Source: Pegoplata infirma (Eukaryota; Arthropoda; Insecta; Diptera; Anthomyiidae). Taken from it: DNA of 64,000 nucleotides. The stretch lies in NCBI GenBank assembly GCA_963921195.1, contig OY992536.1:108216778-108280777 (forward strand). The letters are read 5' to 3'. The notes beneath the pieces were generated by a model, which searched no databases, was not told where the DNA came from, and worked only from the letters and a program-made list of their open reading frames with translations. The translations under genes and the position numbers were made by a program. Of this stretch, positions 52,525 through 63,502 are shown piece after piece (within the stretch, counting starts at the first letter, position 1; every line of letters begins with the position of its first letter).

Positions 52525-54780
52525 GAAAAATGTGTCAGAATCTTATGAATGACTCAAAATCTGAAAATTTTTCTGTTATTAAACATTTTTTCAATAGAAA
52601 TACTCTCAGATTCTGAGACTTTTCTACAAAAAATATTCAGTTTCTGAATATGTTTTCTTTTAAAACATGTGAATTCTCAGAATCTGAAAATTTTTCTATA
52701 GAAAAATGTCTCACAATTCAGAATATGAGAACTTTTCTATAGAAAAATGTGTCAGAATCTGAGAATTTTTCTATAACAAAAATGTCTCAGAATCTGAGAA
52801 TTTTTCTATATAGAAAAATGTCTCAGAATCTGAGAATTTTTCTATATAGAAAAAATGTCTCAGAATCTGAAAATTTTTCTATACAGAAAAAATGTCTCAG
52901 AATCTGAAAATTTTTCTATATAGAAAAAATGTCTCACAATCTGAGAATTTTTCTATACAGAATCTGAGAATTTGTCTCAGAATCTGAGAATTTTTCTATA
53001 TAGAAAAAATGTCTCAGAATCTGAGAATTTTTCTGTATAGAAAAAATCTCTCAGAATCTGAGAATTTTTCTATACAGAAAATATTTCTCAGAATCTGAGA
53101 ATTTTTCTATACAGAAAAAATGTCTCAGAATCTGAGAATTTTTCTACATAGAAAAAATGTCTCAGAATCTGAGAATTTTCCTATAGAAAAAATGTCTCAG
53201 AATCTGAGAATTTTCCTATAGAAAAAATGTCTCAGAATCTGAGAATTTTTCTATAAAAAAGTGTCTCAGAATCTGAGAATTTTCGTATAGAAAAAATGCC
53301 TCAGAATCTGAGAATTTTTCTATAGAAAAAATGTCTCGGAATCTGAGAATTTTCCTACAGAAAAAATGTCTCAGAATCTGAGAATTTTTCTATAGAAGAA
53401 ATGTTTCAGAATCTGAGAATTTTTCTGTAGAAAAAATGTCTTAGAATCTCAGAATTTTTCTATAGAAAAAATGTCTCAGAATCTGAGAATTTTTCTATAG
53501 AAAAAATGTCTCAGAATCTGAGAATTTTCCTATAGAAAAAATGTCCCGAAATGTGAGAATTTTTCTATAGAAAAAATGTCTCAGAATCTGAGAATTTTTC
53601 TATAGAAGAAATGTTTCAGAATCTGAGAATTTTTCTGTAGAAAAAATGTCTCAGAATCTGAGAATTTTTCTATAGAAAAAATGTCTCAGAATCTGAGAAT
53701 TTTTCTATAGAAAAAATGTCTCAGAATCTGAGAATTTTTCTATAGAAAAAATGTTTCAGAATCTGAGAATTTTTCTATAGAAAAAATGTCTCAGAATCTG
53801 AAAATTTTTCTATAGAAAAAATGTCTCAGAATCTAAGAATTTTTCTATAGAAAAAAATGTCTCAGAATCTGAGAATTTTTCTATAGAAAAAATGTCTCAG
53901 ATTCTGAGAATTTTTCTACAGAAAAAATGTATCAGAATCTGAAAATTTTTCTATAGAAAAAATGTCTCAGAATCTGAGAATTTTTCTATAGAAAAAATGT
54001 TTCAGAATCTGAGAATTTTTCTATAGAAAAAATGTCTCAGAATCTGAGAATTTTTCTATAGAAAAAATGTCTCAGAATCTAAGAATTTTTCTATAGAAAA
54101 AAATGTCTCAGAATCTGAGAATTTTTCTATAGAAAAAATGTCTCAGATTCTGAGAATTTTTCTACAGAAAAAATGTCTCAGAACCTGAGAATTTTTCTAT
54201 AGGAAAAATTTCTCAAAATCTGAGAATTTTTCATAGAATAAATGTCTTAGAATTTGAAAATTTTTCTACAGAAAAAACGTCTCAGAATCTGAAAATTTTT
54301 CTATAGAAAAAATGTCTCAGAATGTATTTTTTCCATAGAAAAATTCTCAGATTCTGAGACGTTTTTTCTATAGAAAAATTCTCAGATTCTGAGACATTTT
54401 TCCGCCAAGAAAAATTTTCAGATTCTGATACATTTTTTCTGTAGAAAAATTCTCAGAATCTGAGACATTTTTTCTATAGAAAAATTCTCAGATTCTGAGA
54501 CATTTTTTTCTATAGAAAAATTCTACAAATTGTCAGTTTTTGTGACATTTTCCAATAGAAAAATTGTCAGATTCTGAAACACTTTCTCTAGAAAATTTGT
54601 CAGATTCTGAGACATATCCCAGTAGAAAAATTCTCAGATTCCGAAATAACATTTTTCTATAGAAAAGTTCCTTTTTTCTATAGAAAAGTTCTCATATTCA
54701 GAAGTATTTTTTCAATAGCAAAATTTGCAGATTCTACTATATGTTTTCTATAGAAATTCTCCGATTCTACATTTTTTGTT
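52525..54780. repeat. 35-bp dyad minisatellite A3, flips at about 54.33 kb
   Basis: Some 50 forward units of ATGTCTCAGAATCTGAGAAT plus TTTTCTATAGAAAAA, then about 12 units in reverse orientation (AATTCTCAGATTCTGAGACA plus TTTTTTCTATAGAAA) from about 54333. Each unit is two dyads: TCTCAGA-n-TCTGAGA and TTTTTCTATAGAAAAA. Higher-order copies are visible. The variant TATAGAAGAAATGTTTCAG recurs 210 bp apart (53391, 53601), and the ATCTAAGAAT plus 7-A variant recurs 246 bp apart (53831, 54077). Confidence 0.95.
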
Positions 54781-55990
54781 AAAAAACGTCTTAAAATATG
54801 AAGTATTAAAAATTCTATCTATACAACTAGATGAATTCACTGATGGTTTCTCTGTTGATGTTTTGTCTGTTAATGGCTTATTGAATCTTGATGACTCTTT
54901 CCCTTGTAGATTTCCTTGAATTGCCATTCACCTATTCAGAAAAACAAAAAAAAAATAGTAAGTTGAATGCTGTTTATCCACTAAATTAAACAAATAACCT
55001 TATCAGATTTATCCCGACTTGTATGTTGCGGCAAGAAAATTTTGATGTTTATATTTATAATTAAACTAGCTGGCCCGGTCCGCGTTGCTGGCCCAAATTT
55101 AATATCAGTGTTATATTTTGTCTCGCTTCAAATATATAGCCCTGCAAAAAATGTAACGAATTTCTTGGCTTAGAAAAATTTGAGGGCGTGGTATTAAAAA
55201 ACCGATTAGGCAGATAATCATCTTCAAATTATATTTTAGGAACTAAAAAAAAATATCATGTCTTCGACTTTGCGAACTGAACAAATTTTAAACTTCTTTA
55301 GTATCATTTCGAAGAACACAAAAATAAATTACGTATATCCTTCGTTGTTATCGTGAGCTCTTGTTGAGTTCAAAAACTAATGTTTTTTTCCCGAATTTTT
55401 CCATTTTTCCGGGACACTTTTAATAAAGTTTTCCCGAATTTTCCATTTTTAACAATACCCAAAGCTTTAAATCATTTGTACCAAGTTTAAGCGGAATCGT
55501 TAAATGCTGGATTACTCAATGCTCCGTTATAAAATAACTATCCGTTAAATTTAACTTTTTCATACAAATTTTGACATAGGTCTCTGTTAAATCGGCAGTT
55601 AGCAGCTAACTTTTCATTAAGTAATCCGCCCTAAGAAATATGTTTTTTAATATAGCGAATTAGAGTAAAAATTAATTTTAGATACATTGAAAAAATGGGC
55701 GAGGACAGTTTATCTTTCCAAACAATTATATGGACTAATACGAACACTTAAAACAAAAAATTAGCCAAATCGGTCCAGGCGTACTCAAGTGTTGCAAGTT
55801 TTAAGGATATTGAAAAATGTGGGCTTTGAAGTGGGGAAGGACAATAATTATTTCCGTAAAAGCCTTACTTGGACTATAATGATCATTAAGGAAACAATTT
55901 ACCAAATCAGAGTAGTCGTTCTCCGATTTTAGATGTATTGAAAAAAGTGGGAGTGGAAAATTTTTCTTTCCGTAAAAACCTTAGTTGTAC

Positions 55991-56290
55991 CACAGACTAA
56001 TACAGACTCGACATATATGACAGGTGTCAAAAAAGTATTTCTTAACCATATGGTTATTGTTTTCAAATTATTCTACGAATTAGGTTAGAAAGAGAAAGCT
56101 AATATAACGCGCCATAAGTAAAATGGATGCCAGATCGGTCTTTGTTGTTTCACTCACTCCTAATTCGTAGTAAGTGCTGCCATGTTAGCGTAAAACGGAC
56201 TAAAAACCGCTGTGATTTCTCCTAAAATCGCTTAGTTTTTCCCCATTTTTTCTTATAAAACTCTACTGTCGAGTCTGTATTTAGTCTGTG
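55991..56290 (+). mobile_element. 300-bp MITE, TSD GTTGTAC, copy 2
   Basis: CACAGACTAATACAGACTCG and the inverse end, CACAGACTAAATACAGACTC, are flanked by exact GTTGTAC (55984-55990 and 56291-56297). Bases outside differ (A versus T), so the duplication is 7 bp. Same length as copy 1 at 41688-41987. Confidence 0.9.
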
Positions 56291-56609
56291 GTTGTACTAT
56301 CACGAACATCAACAAATATTACAATCTTGCCGTTCTTCTGTTATAGATTATCGAAATTAAAGTGGGCGTGAAAATGTTTTATTTCCATTTAAACCTATGA
56401 CGAACATTTAAAAAAAAATAGTCAAATCGGTCCAGCCGTTCTCCGATTTTATATATACGGAAAAGGGGCATAAAAGTGGGCGTGATTAATTTGTTTTCCA
56501 AAAAAAACCAAAGACAAACATTTAAAAAACATATTATCCAAATCGGTCAGTTCTCAAGTGATGCGATTACCAACGAACATTTGATTTTAATTTATAGAGA
56601 AAATTTTAA

Positions 56610-56738
56610 GTGCCAGTTTACAGAAGGCGAACGCTACACACGAACGAAAATTTTGCATGTGTTTTGTTATTGTAACAACAACAAAATACATGTAAAATTT
56701 TCGTTCGTGTGTAGCGTTCGCCTTCTGTAAACTGGCCC
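56610..56738. mobile_element. 129-bp palindromic MITE, TSD TAA, copy 2
   Basis: GTGCCAGTTTACAGAAGGCG and its inverse; TAA at 56607-56609 and 56739-56741. It is the reverse complement of copy 1 in nearly every base, including the asymmetric loop, so the element is a specific sequence and not a random palindrome. Confidence 0.9.
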
Positions 56739-57966
56739 TAAATATATCGAAAAAATGAGTGGGTGGACAACTTTTCTTACCGTAAACACGTTATTTGAAT
56801 TTAACCAACTCGGTCCATCCATTCAAAAGAGGGCGTAGAAATGGAAAATTGTTCTTTCCGAAAAACCTTAGTTGGACTATAACGAACACTAAAAACAAAA
56901 TTAGTCAAATTGATCTAGCCATTCAATGATTTAAAATATATATTTCCTGAAAAGTGAGCGTAAAAGTAGGCGTGGACATTTTTTTTTCCTTAAAAATCAG
57001 TCTAGCCCTTATAGTTTCTTCATAGAAAAAAGTGGGCGTGGTAAATTTTACTATCCGTAAAAACCTTAGTTAAATTATGAGGAACATTTTTAACAAATAT
57101 TAGTGGCAGTGGTCAATTTCTTTTTTCGTAAATACCAAAGTTGGAATATGATGAATATTCATTAAAAAAAATAGTCTAATCGGACCAGCCCTTCTCAGAT
57201 TTTGCACAAATTGAAAAAGTGGGCGTGGTCGATTTTTCTTTTAGTAAAAACTTAAATTGGATTACTACGATCATTTTAATAAAAAATTGCACAAATCGGT
57301 GCAGCCGTTTTCTGATTTTAGATAAATCGAAATAAGTGGGCGTAAATGTGGGCGTGGTAAAATTTTCGTTACGTAAAAACCTAAGTTGGACTATGACGAA
57401 CATTTCAAAAAAAAATTGTCCAAATCGGTCCAGCCGTTCTCAACTGATGCGGTTACCAACGAACGACAATTGATTTTTATTTATATAGATTACCCAATTT
57501 TATCAACATTTTACCCATCAGATTTCTTATTAATGAACTAAAACCATGCAGCAGGATTGACCTTTATCATATTTACAAAAATATACGTTTTATGTTTCTT
57601 TATAATGCGGGATTAAGTGGCTTGAATGTTTTTTTTTTATAATGCAGGATTATGTTTCTTCATAATGCAGAATTAAGTAGGTTGAAGGACATTCCAAAGT
57701 TTTATTTTAATTTTTTTGAATTTAAAAATTTTCCCGTTAATAGCTTTTTTATAATTAAAATTTTTATTTGACAAACAAATACCAACAAAATTGTTTTCGA
57801 AATGCTACATATTTTAAATAGGTAAAATAACATGGCCAATAGGAAAATGTTTTCAAAAAAATTGCCTTTTAAAAAAGGTAATAAGTCGTAGTTTTTTGAT
57901 TTCATACAAAATTTAAATACCTTAGCTGACTAAGGCATTGTTACCTTTATTATTTTTTTGTGTGTA

Positions 57967-58500
57967 TATGTGGCATCAATAAAAAGTACCTAAACATAAT
58001 CTTTTCAAACACACCTAAACCCTGGGTCCACTCCCTAAAGGTACTCCCATATAAAGTATACATTTTTATAAAACTACTCCTACCGCAAAACTGTCCAAAT
58101 GTCTTGGTGCCCCATGAGGGGCAAAAAGACAGTTTATAAAATTTGCTCCCACCGCTCTAACTGTTTCAAGGTTGCCCCTGGGGTAGTCTCCAACTCTGTT
58201 TTCAGAGCACGCCTACCCTCTAACTTTAACCCTTAAAGTGGTACTCGGACAATTTTTTTATTTTTTATAATTATTTTTACTATTTTTTTTTAAGAAATTG
58301 TATGGGAACCCCTCTAAGGGTTAAAGATAGAGGGTAGGTATGTTCTGAAACATGGGACAGTTAGAATGATGGGAGCAAATTTTATAAAAATTTCATTTTG
58401 TATAGGAGCCTCCTTAGGGAGTATAGATAGGGTGTAGGTTACTTTCGGAAAAACTGTTAACTGAGGGTTAAAAATAAATAGGAATCGGCCTTGCTTTTGG
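57967..58500. repeat. Foldback repeat with CTACCCTCTAAC stem
   Basis: CTACCCTCTAACTTTAACCC, then TTA, is mirrored 100 bp later by TAAGGGTTAAAGATAGAGGG. Outer parts (GGGAGTA, TTTGCTCCCA, TTATAAAATTTGCTCCC and inverses) also pair imperfectly. Non-coding. Confidence 0.65.
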
Positions 58501-58563
58501 CCACTCTAAAAAGCACCGGTAGGAGCTGATTTCATAGAAAAAAAACACATTTTCTAACCTATA

Positions 58564-59047
58564 CACTCAAAAAAAACCTTTTAAAACAACAAAAAAGTTT
58601 GTAACTTTTTTTGCTACCTCCTATTTGACAACAATTCGTTGTAATTTTACAAGCTTTTTACCAATAAAATGGTAAATTTACAAATTTGCTGTCGCGATAA
58701 AACTTACAAGGAGCATTCGTGTTTTTACTAGATTTTTTGCTAACTCCTATTTTCTAGAATTCCCAGTACAAATTACGAGCTTTTTACAAGATTTTCACCA
58801 ATACAATTGTAAATTTACAACTTTTTTAGCGCAATAAAACTTACAAGGAAATCTCGTAAAATTTCTAGGTTTTCTTTTGTAAAAAAATTTCGAAAGTTTT
58901 TAAAATTACAGAAAAAGATGTAAAATTACAAAAAATGAATGTAAATTTCCATCTAAATTTTTTTTTAAACAAGGAACACTGTCAAATATTGGTAAAATGG
59001 GATTTCGAGACTTTTTCTAGTATTTTGACAAGGTTGTTTTTTGTGTG
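58564..59047. mobile_element. TIR element E4 (TA target)
   Basis: CACTCAAAAAAAACC and the inverse end, CACACAAAAAACAACC, with TA at 58562-58563 and 59048-59049. The interior has two copies of a unit of about 125 bp (CTCCTATTT, GAATT, TTACAAGCTTTTTACCAA, TAAATTTACAA, GCGATAAAACTTACAAGGA). 484 bp, no ORF. Same family as 61742-62287, and related to the arms of E1. Confidence 0.78.
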
Positions 59048-59049
59048 TA

Positions 59050-60157
59050 TAGTCAAGTTCTTGTATTTTTCAAAAAGTCTTTATTTGTTGAATAGTGTAA
59101 TAAATTTAATATAAAATGCCCACATCTGGTAACACCAGCCGGCTAATAAAAGTAATCATTTCGCTTTCCGATTTGTTTTGTTTTTTTTTTTACTTTATTC
59201 TTTTTCTCAGTTTTCTAATGTGTTAGTTAGTTAGACAAATATAATTATTTGACTTTTTGAGAATTTTATGTTTTTTTTTTTTTCATTTTATTTCAGTATT
59301 TTAATATTTATTTGTAGCTTTTCCGTTTAAATTTTTGTTACGTTCGGTTCGCGGTGTTCAGCGGAATTTGTTTTATAACAAAAAAAAATTAATTAAACTT
59401 TTTTTTTGTGGAAGTAAATATAATATATTTTAAAAAGTGTTTTTTATTTAAATTTTTTAAGAAATTAAATTAAAAATTTAATATTTTTAATTAAAATATT
59501 GTTGCATTTTTAACAATTTACAACATTAAACATTTGTGGATTCTATTCAATTTGAGAAATATTTTTACGGTCATGTTCAATATTTTTAGATCATTTTTTT
59601 TAAATATTTAATTTGAAATTAAATTTAATATTTGCAATTTTGTGTTTCTTCAATTAAATTTTTTTTGTATTTTTAACAAGTTACAACATAAAAGTCATCT
59701 CTCTCTGTTTTTTTTGGATTCTATTCAAAATCTAAAAAATATTTTTGGGGTCATGTTCAATATTTTTAGATCATAAACCAAAATTGTTACAAAATTGTTT
59801 TTGTGTTGTTAAAAATTTAATAAAACATTGCGAAAATATTTTTTAATACACTTTGAGAAAATTTATATTTTTGAGAAAAGAATGATTGATTTGACGTTAA
59901 TACGCATATTAACAAACTACATACATATGTACGTACCGACATTTATATGTAGGTATTTGAAATCACTAGGGTGGCGATAATATTTGAGTTTGATGGGTAA
60001 CGGAAACCGTGAGTGTTTTTTGCCCCTTTGGATTAACTTAATCCATATTTTAATTATGATGTTATGCCGGTGTAAAGTATACAAACATACAACATACATA
60101 CGGATATTCCAAGAATGTCTTATATTCGATAGAGGATCAATAATAATAATAATGGTA
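59050..60157. other. AT-rich DNA, no gene
   Basis: Imperfect duplication of GGATTCTATTCAA, then AATATTTTT and GGTCATGTTCAATATTTTTA at about 59540 and 59715. No splice-supported ORF; short open frames lack motifs. Confidence 0.5.
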
Positions 60158-60165
60158 TTGGCAGG

Positions 60166-60905
60166 CAGCAACGTATCCAGGATTTTGAAAAAGGGGGGCA
60201 CATCTCCAAAATTTATTTTGTAACCGCCCCCCCCCCAGCAAGACATACAAAAATGTCTTGGAATACAGTTTTGTTTTTATAAAAAAAATTTTTGAAATCC
60301 CAAAAAATTTGTACAGGAAAATGTTTGAATCTACGAATTTCATTTGAAAAACAAAATTTTTTATGCAAAAACTGAGAAAATTTTTTTCCAAAATAAAAAT
60401 TATTTTACCTTATTCCAAATCATCTTACCAAACTTTTCAAGCTCATGGAATTTTTTCCGACATTCCGCCTTTTTGTGGATCTACTGCTACGTATTCGTAA
60501 GTTAGCGCGTTCCATTTTCGAAACATTCATGTTTATTTCTTCACGTAAGAGTTATAATTGTGAGCCATATCAAAAAAATTATTAGAATCTAAAAATTTTT
60601 CTATAGAAAAAACTTTTCAAAATCTGAGAATTTTCTAAAGAAATAATATCTCAGATTTTGATATAGAAAAAGTGTCTTAGAACCTTATAGTTTAAAATTT
60701 TGTTATAAAAATTTGTTTTCATGATCCTGATACATAATTTTTATTACATAAAACAAATATTATGTGTTCTTAAACATAATTTACTGATATTTCGATAAAA
60801 AATTTTTTTTTTATTTTTTTTTAATTTTTATTAAATCTTAAAATTTTTCAAATCGAAGGCGGGGGGGCAAGTGCACTCTGTGCCCACCCCCTGTATACGT
60901 CCATG
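60166..60905. mobile_element. hAT-like element, TSD TTGGCAGG
   Basis: CAGCAACGTATCCAGG at the left and the inverse of CCTGTATACGTCCATG at the right, flanked by exact TTGGCAGG (60158-60165 and 60906-60913). G-rich and C-rich subterminal runs (GGGGGGCAC; CCCCCCCCC; GGGGGGGCAA) are common in hAT elements with CGTA..CAGG ends. 740 bp. It contains three degenerate units of the TCTGAGAATTTTTCTATAG minisatellite at 60583-60690. Confidence 0.85.
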
Positions 60906-61124
60906 TTGGCAGGGGCTTATTTGGGTACAACTTTCCTCTCGCGATTAATGTATGCAAATTCATTTGTTATGCTTTTTGCACTAAAGAGGTAAAAGTATCA
61001 TTATGTAACTATATTAAAAAGGGGGCGGACGATAAAAAACGGTCATTTGTATTCCTGCAGGACTTTAAACTTCTTCCGAAATAAAATTGTTTCCTATACT
61101 TTACAAAAATACAAAAAAAAAAAC

Positions 61125-61640
61125 AAGTAAGAAAGTTATAGTCGGTCAAGACCGATCATAGATACCCTACACTAGTGTTTTTCAGAAAATGGTTCCCAAG
61201 TCCAAACATGGACTGATTGGAAGCAACTTTTGTTAGATCTTTAATTAGTGTAGAAAACACCCACAGACCTAATTTAGTGGAATTGTCCTTTTTAATTGGC
61301 AACAAAAAACTGATTCTACAGAATATAAGGCGAAATTTTTATATGGGGACTAAGTCCAAAAATGGTACAATTACATTCATTGAACAACTACACACTTAAT
61401 TTTAATTAAATATTTCCTATTTTCATAAATATTACGAGATTAATGTGAATTTCGGGTGGTTTGTATGGGGAATACAAGAAAAACTGGTCCGATCCCCTTA
61501 CAATTTGGAATAGAATGGAATCCCCTGCCAAATTTGGAAAGGATACCTATCATAATACGGTTATTAGAGTCATTTGCGCCAAATTCGACGGGGACGTTTG
61601 TGTGGGGACTAGGTCTAAACATGGACCGATTTTTTACAAT
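61125..61640 (-). repeat. TATACCCTACACCAC repeat, copy 3 (partial)
   Basis: Starts AAGTAAGAAAGTTATAGTCG, the inverse of the end of copy 2, then TAGATACCCTACACTAG. It continues with AAAAACTGGTCCGAT, ATAATACGGTTATTAGAGTC and CATTTGCGCC. Diverged; open frames are not maintained. Confidence 0.65.
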
Positions 61641-61741
61641 TTCCATACTCTCCTAGTTGCCAACGTTCTCGACGTCAGTGACATGTCAGAGTCATTGCTG
61701 ACATCCACAAGACATCTATATGTACTGAGTTGAGACAGTTT

Positions 61742-62287
61742 CACAAAACTTTTCAAAAAAAAAAAAAACTTTGTCAAATTACTAGAAAAAGTCTCGTAAT
61801 CCCATTTTACCAATATTTGACAATTTCCCTTGTTTTTTAACAAAACATTTTCGATCAAAATTTATATTTTTTTCTGTAATTTTAAAAATTTTTTTGTAAT
61901 TTTACAAATGTCCAAGGTTTTTTTACAAAAAAAATCAGTAAATTGATGAGAATTCCTTGTAAGTTTTATTGCGTCAAAAAAGTTGTAAATTAACAATTTT
62001 ATTGATAAAAAAACTTGTAAAATTACAAAAAAGCTCATAATTTTTACTAGGAGTTCTCGTAAAATAAGAGGTAGCAAAAAAATTTAGTAAAGTCACGAAA
62101 CCTCCTTGTAAGTTTTATCGTGTCAAAAAAATTGTAAATTTATAATTTTATTGGTAAAAAGCTTGTACAATTACAAAATTATTAGTTAAAAGCTTATAAA
62201 ATTACAAGGAATTCTTGTCAAATAGGAGGTTGCAAAAAAAAAGTTTCAAACTTTTCTTGTCATTTTACAAGGTTAATTTTTTGAGTG
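61742..62287. mobile_element. TIR element E5 (decayed), inverted relative to E4
   Basis: The right end, inverted, is CACTCAAAAAATTAACC, then TTGTAAAATGACAAGAAAAG. The left end (CACAAAACTTTTCAAAAAA) is degenerate. TTACTAGAAAAAGTCTCGTA, then CCCATTTTACCAATATTTGA, matches the other end of E4. The TA flank is lost on the right (TG). Confidence 0.65.
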
Positions 62288-62289
62288 TG

Positions 62290-62560
62290 GAGACATGTTC
62301 TTTGGGGAAAAGTCATGCGAAAATATAAAAAAAAAAAATCGTATTTCCCTTTGTTTTTACTTTTATCCATTTTCCTTTATAAATTATCTTTCTCATATTA
62401 AGAAAAAGCTTCTCGCCTTTTTAAGTCCCAACTGGTTTTTAACCTGGAACCTCCAGTATATGTTTGTAACTACCCAAAATATTGGTCCTAGACCCACATT
62501 TAAGCATACCGATAGACTTAGAATCACTTTTTAAGTCAATTTAGCAATGTCAGTCTACGG
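62290..62560. repeat. Fragment of the TATACCCTACACCAC repeat, copy 4
   Basis: 62460-62560 reads TGTTTGTAACTACCCAAAAT, ATTGGTCCTAGACCCAC, then CAATTTAGCAATGTCAGTCT, matching copy 2. The part before it has no recognisable content. Confidence 0.55.
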
Positions 62561-62569
62561 AAATTCGAT

Positions 62570-63240
62570 ATAAGTATATGTATGTGAATTAGGGTGGATC
62601 GAATTTGGCTTTTTGGCGAATTTCGTTCCGGCTCACCGACAGATGTATTGGAATAGACCAAAAAACAATGTGGTTAAATTTTCATGCAGATCGGTGGTCA
62701 TCTTCCGCTGCCGAAATGACGTTGAAAATCACTGATTTCTTAAAAAATAGTATTTAAAAAAAAAAAAAAAATGGTCAAAATTACAAAAATCACTTAATCT
62801 TCTTTTTTATTTCAGTCAATCATTTCGATTCGATCATATTTTCTTGGAAAAAAATTTCAGCTTAATAGGACATTGTTAACCCCTATAAAACGGTTGCCGA
62901 AAATGACCCATACATTTTGCCCTAAACTCAAAACCACAAAATTTAAAAAAAAAAAAATTTTGATTTTAAGTTGCACAAGCTAAAGTTTTTATTGCATTTA
63001 CTTCAAGTATATAAAAGTTCGTTTGACAAAATTTTTTTTTGAAAAAATACGAGATTCTTAAACAGCGCGTGTAACGGTCTGTTTCGAGGACATTTTGTGA
63101 AAATTGGTATTTTTTTTTTAAAAACTCAACATTTTTAGTTAAAAACTTTTCATTTTGCACTAGATTTATTATAAATTATAAAAATTAAATTTAGAAATGT
63201 TGTATTTTAAGAAATTCTTTAACCCTACACAGCTTTGGGC
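62570..63240. other. No gene seen
   Basis: AGGGTGGATCGAATTTGGCT at 62592 looks like a transposon end, but I could not find its partner. No convincing ORF; long A-runs. Confidence 0.4.
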
Positions 63241-63329
63241 CCTAAATGACCCATGATGAACAAATTCATCTAGCAATAAACCGCTTTTGGCGGGCGACTA
63301 ACCATTGGAAACATATTTTTTCAATTAAA

Positions 63330-63420
63330 AATGGGAGCGTGAGTAAAGATGGGAGCGTGAGTAGAGTTGGGAGCGTGAGTGAATTCGACCAACTCACGCT
63401 CACGAAGAAAAAAAAATTCT
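63330..63420. repeat. GGGAGCGTGAGT short tandem repeat
   Basis: GGGAGCGTGAGTA, then AAGAT / GAGTT, three times, followed by CTCACGCTCACG. Related to the blocks at 0.34 and 27.9 kb. Confidence 0.7.
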
Positions 63421-63502
63421 CACACAAGGAATTTTTGAATTTTGCATACATTTTACGCAGGGTTACATGAGTGTCACATTTTAATCTCAATCAAGCTGAA
63501 TT

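Larger units (their letters stand above)
55050..57490 (+). repeat. Repeated GTGGGCGTGG / AAATCGGTCCAGCC units
   Basis: Starts near AACTAGCTGGCCCGGTCCGC. It then has at least seven units of roughly 150-170 bp, each with GTGGGCGTGG, CGTAAAAACCTTAGTTGGAC, GACGAACATT and AAATCGGTCCAGCCGTTCTC. It ends at GATGCGGTTACCAACGAACG, then TTTATTTATATAGATTA. Such sequences are common in arthropods. Two MITEs are inserted. No ORF. Confidence 0.75.
52211..57964. mobile_element. 5.75-kb TIR element E7 (TA target)
   Basis: CACACAAAAAAAATC at the left and the inverse of TTTTTTTGTGTG at the right, with TA at 52209-52210 and 57965-57966. AAGGTAAT / ATTACCTT words lie inside both ends (for example AGGTAATATTACCTA and GTTACCTTTATT). 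It carries the 35-bp hairpin array (52525-54780), a block of repeated GTGGGCGTGG units and two MITEs. No transposase. The ends resemble E1-E5. Confidence 0.6.

Noticed and set aside
52525..54780. Regular repeats resembling a CRISPR array
   Set aside because: Units are contiguous 35-bp tandem copies with no unique spacers, in an insect genome; it is a minisatellite.
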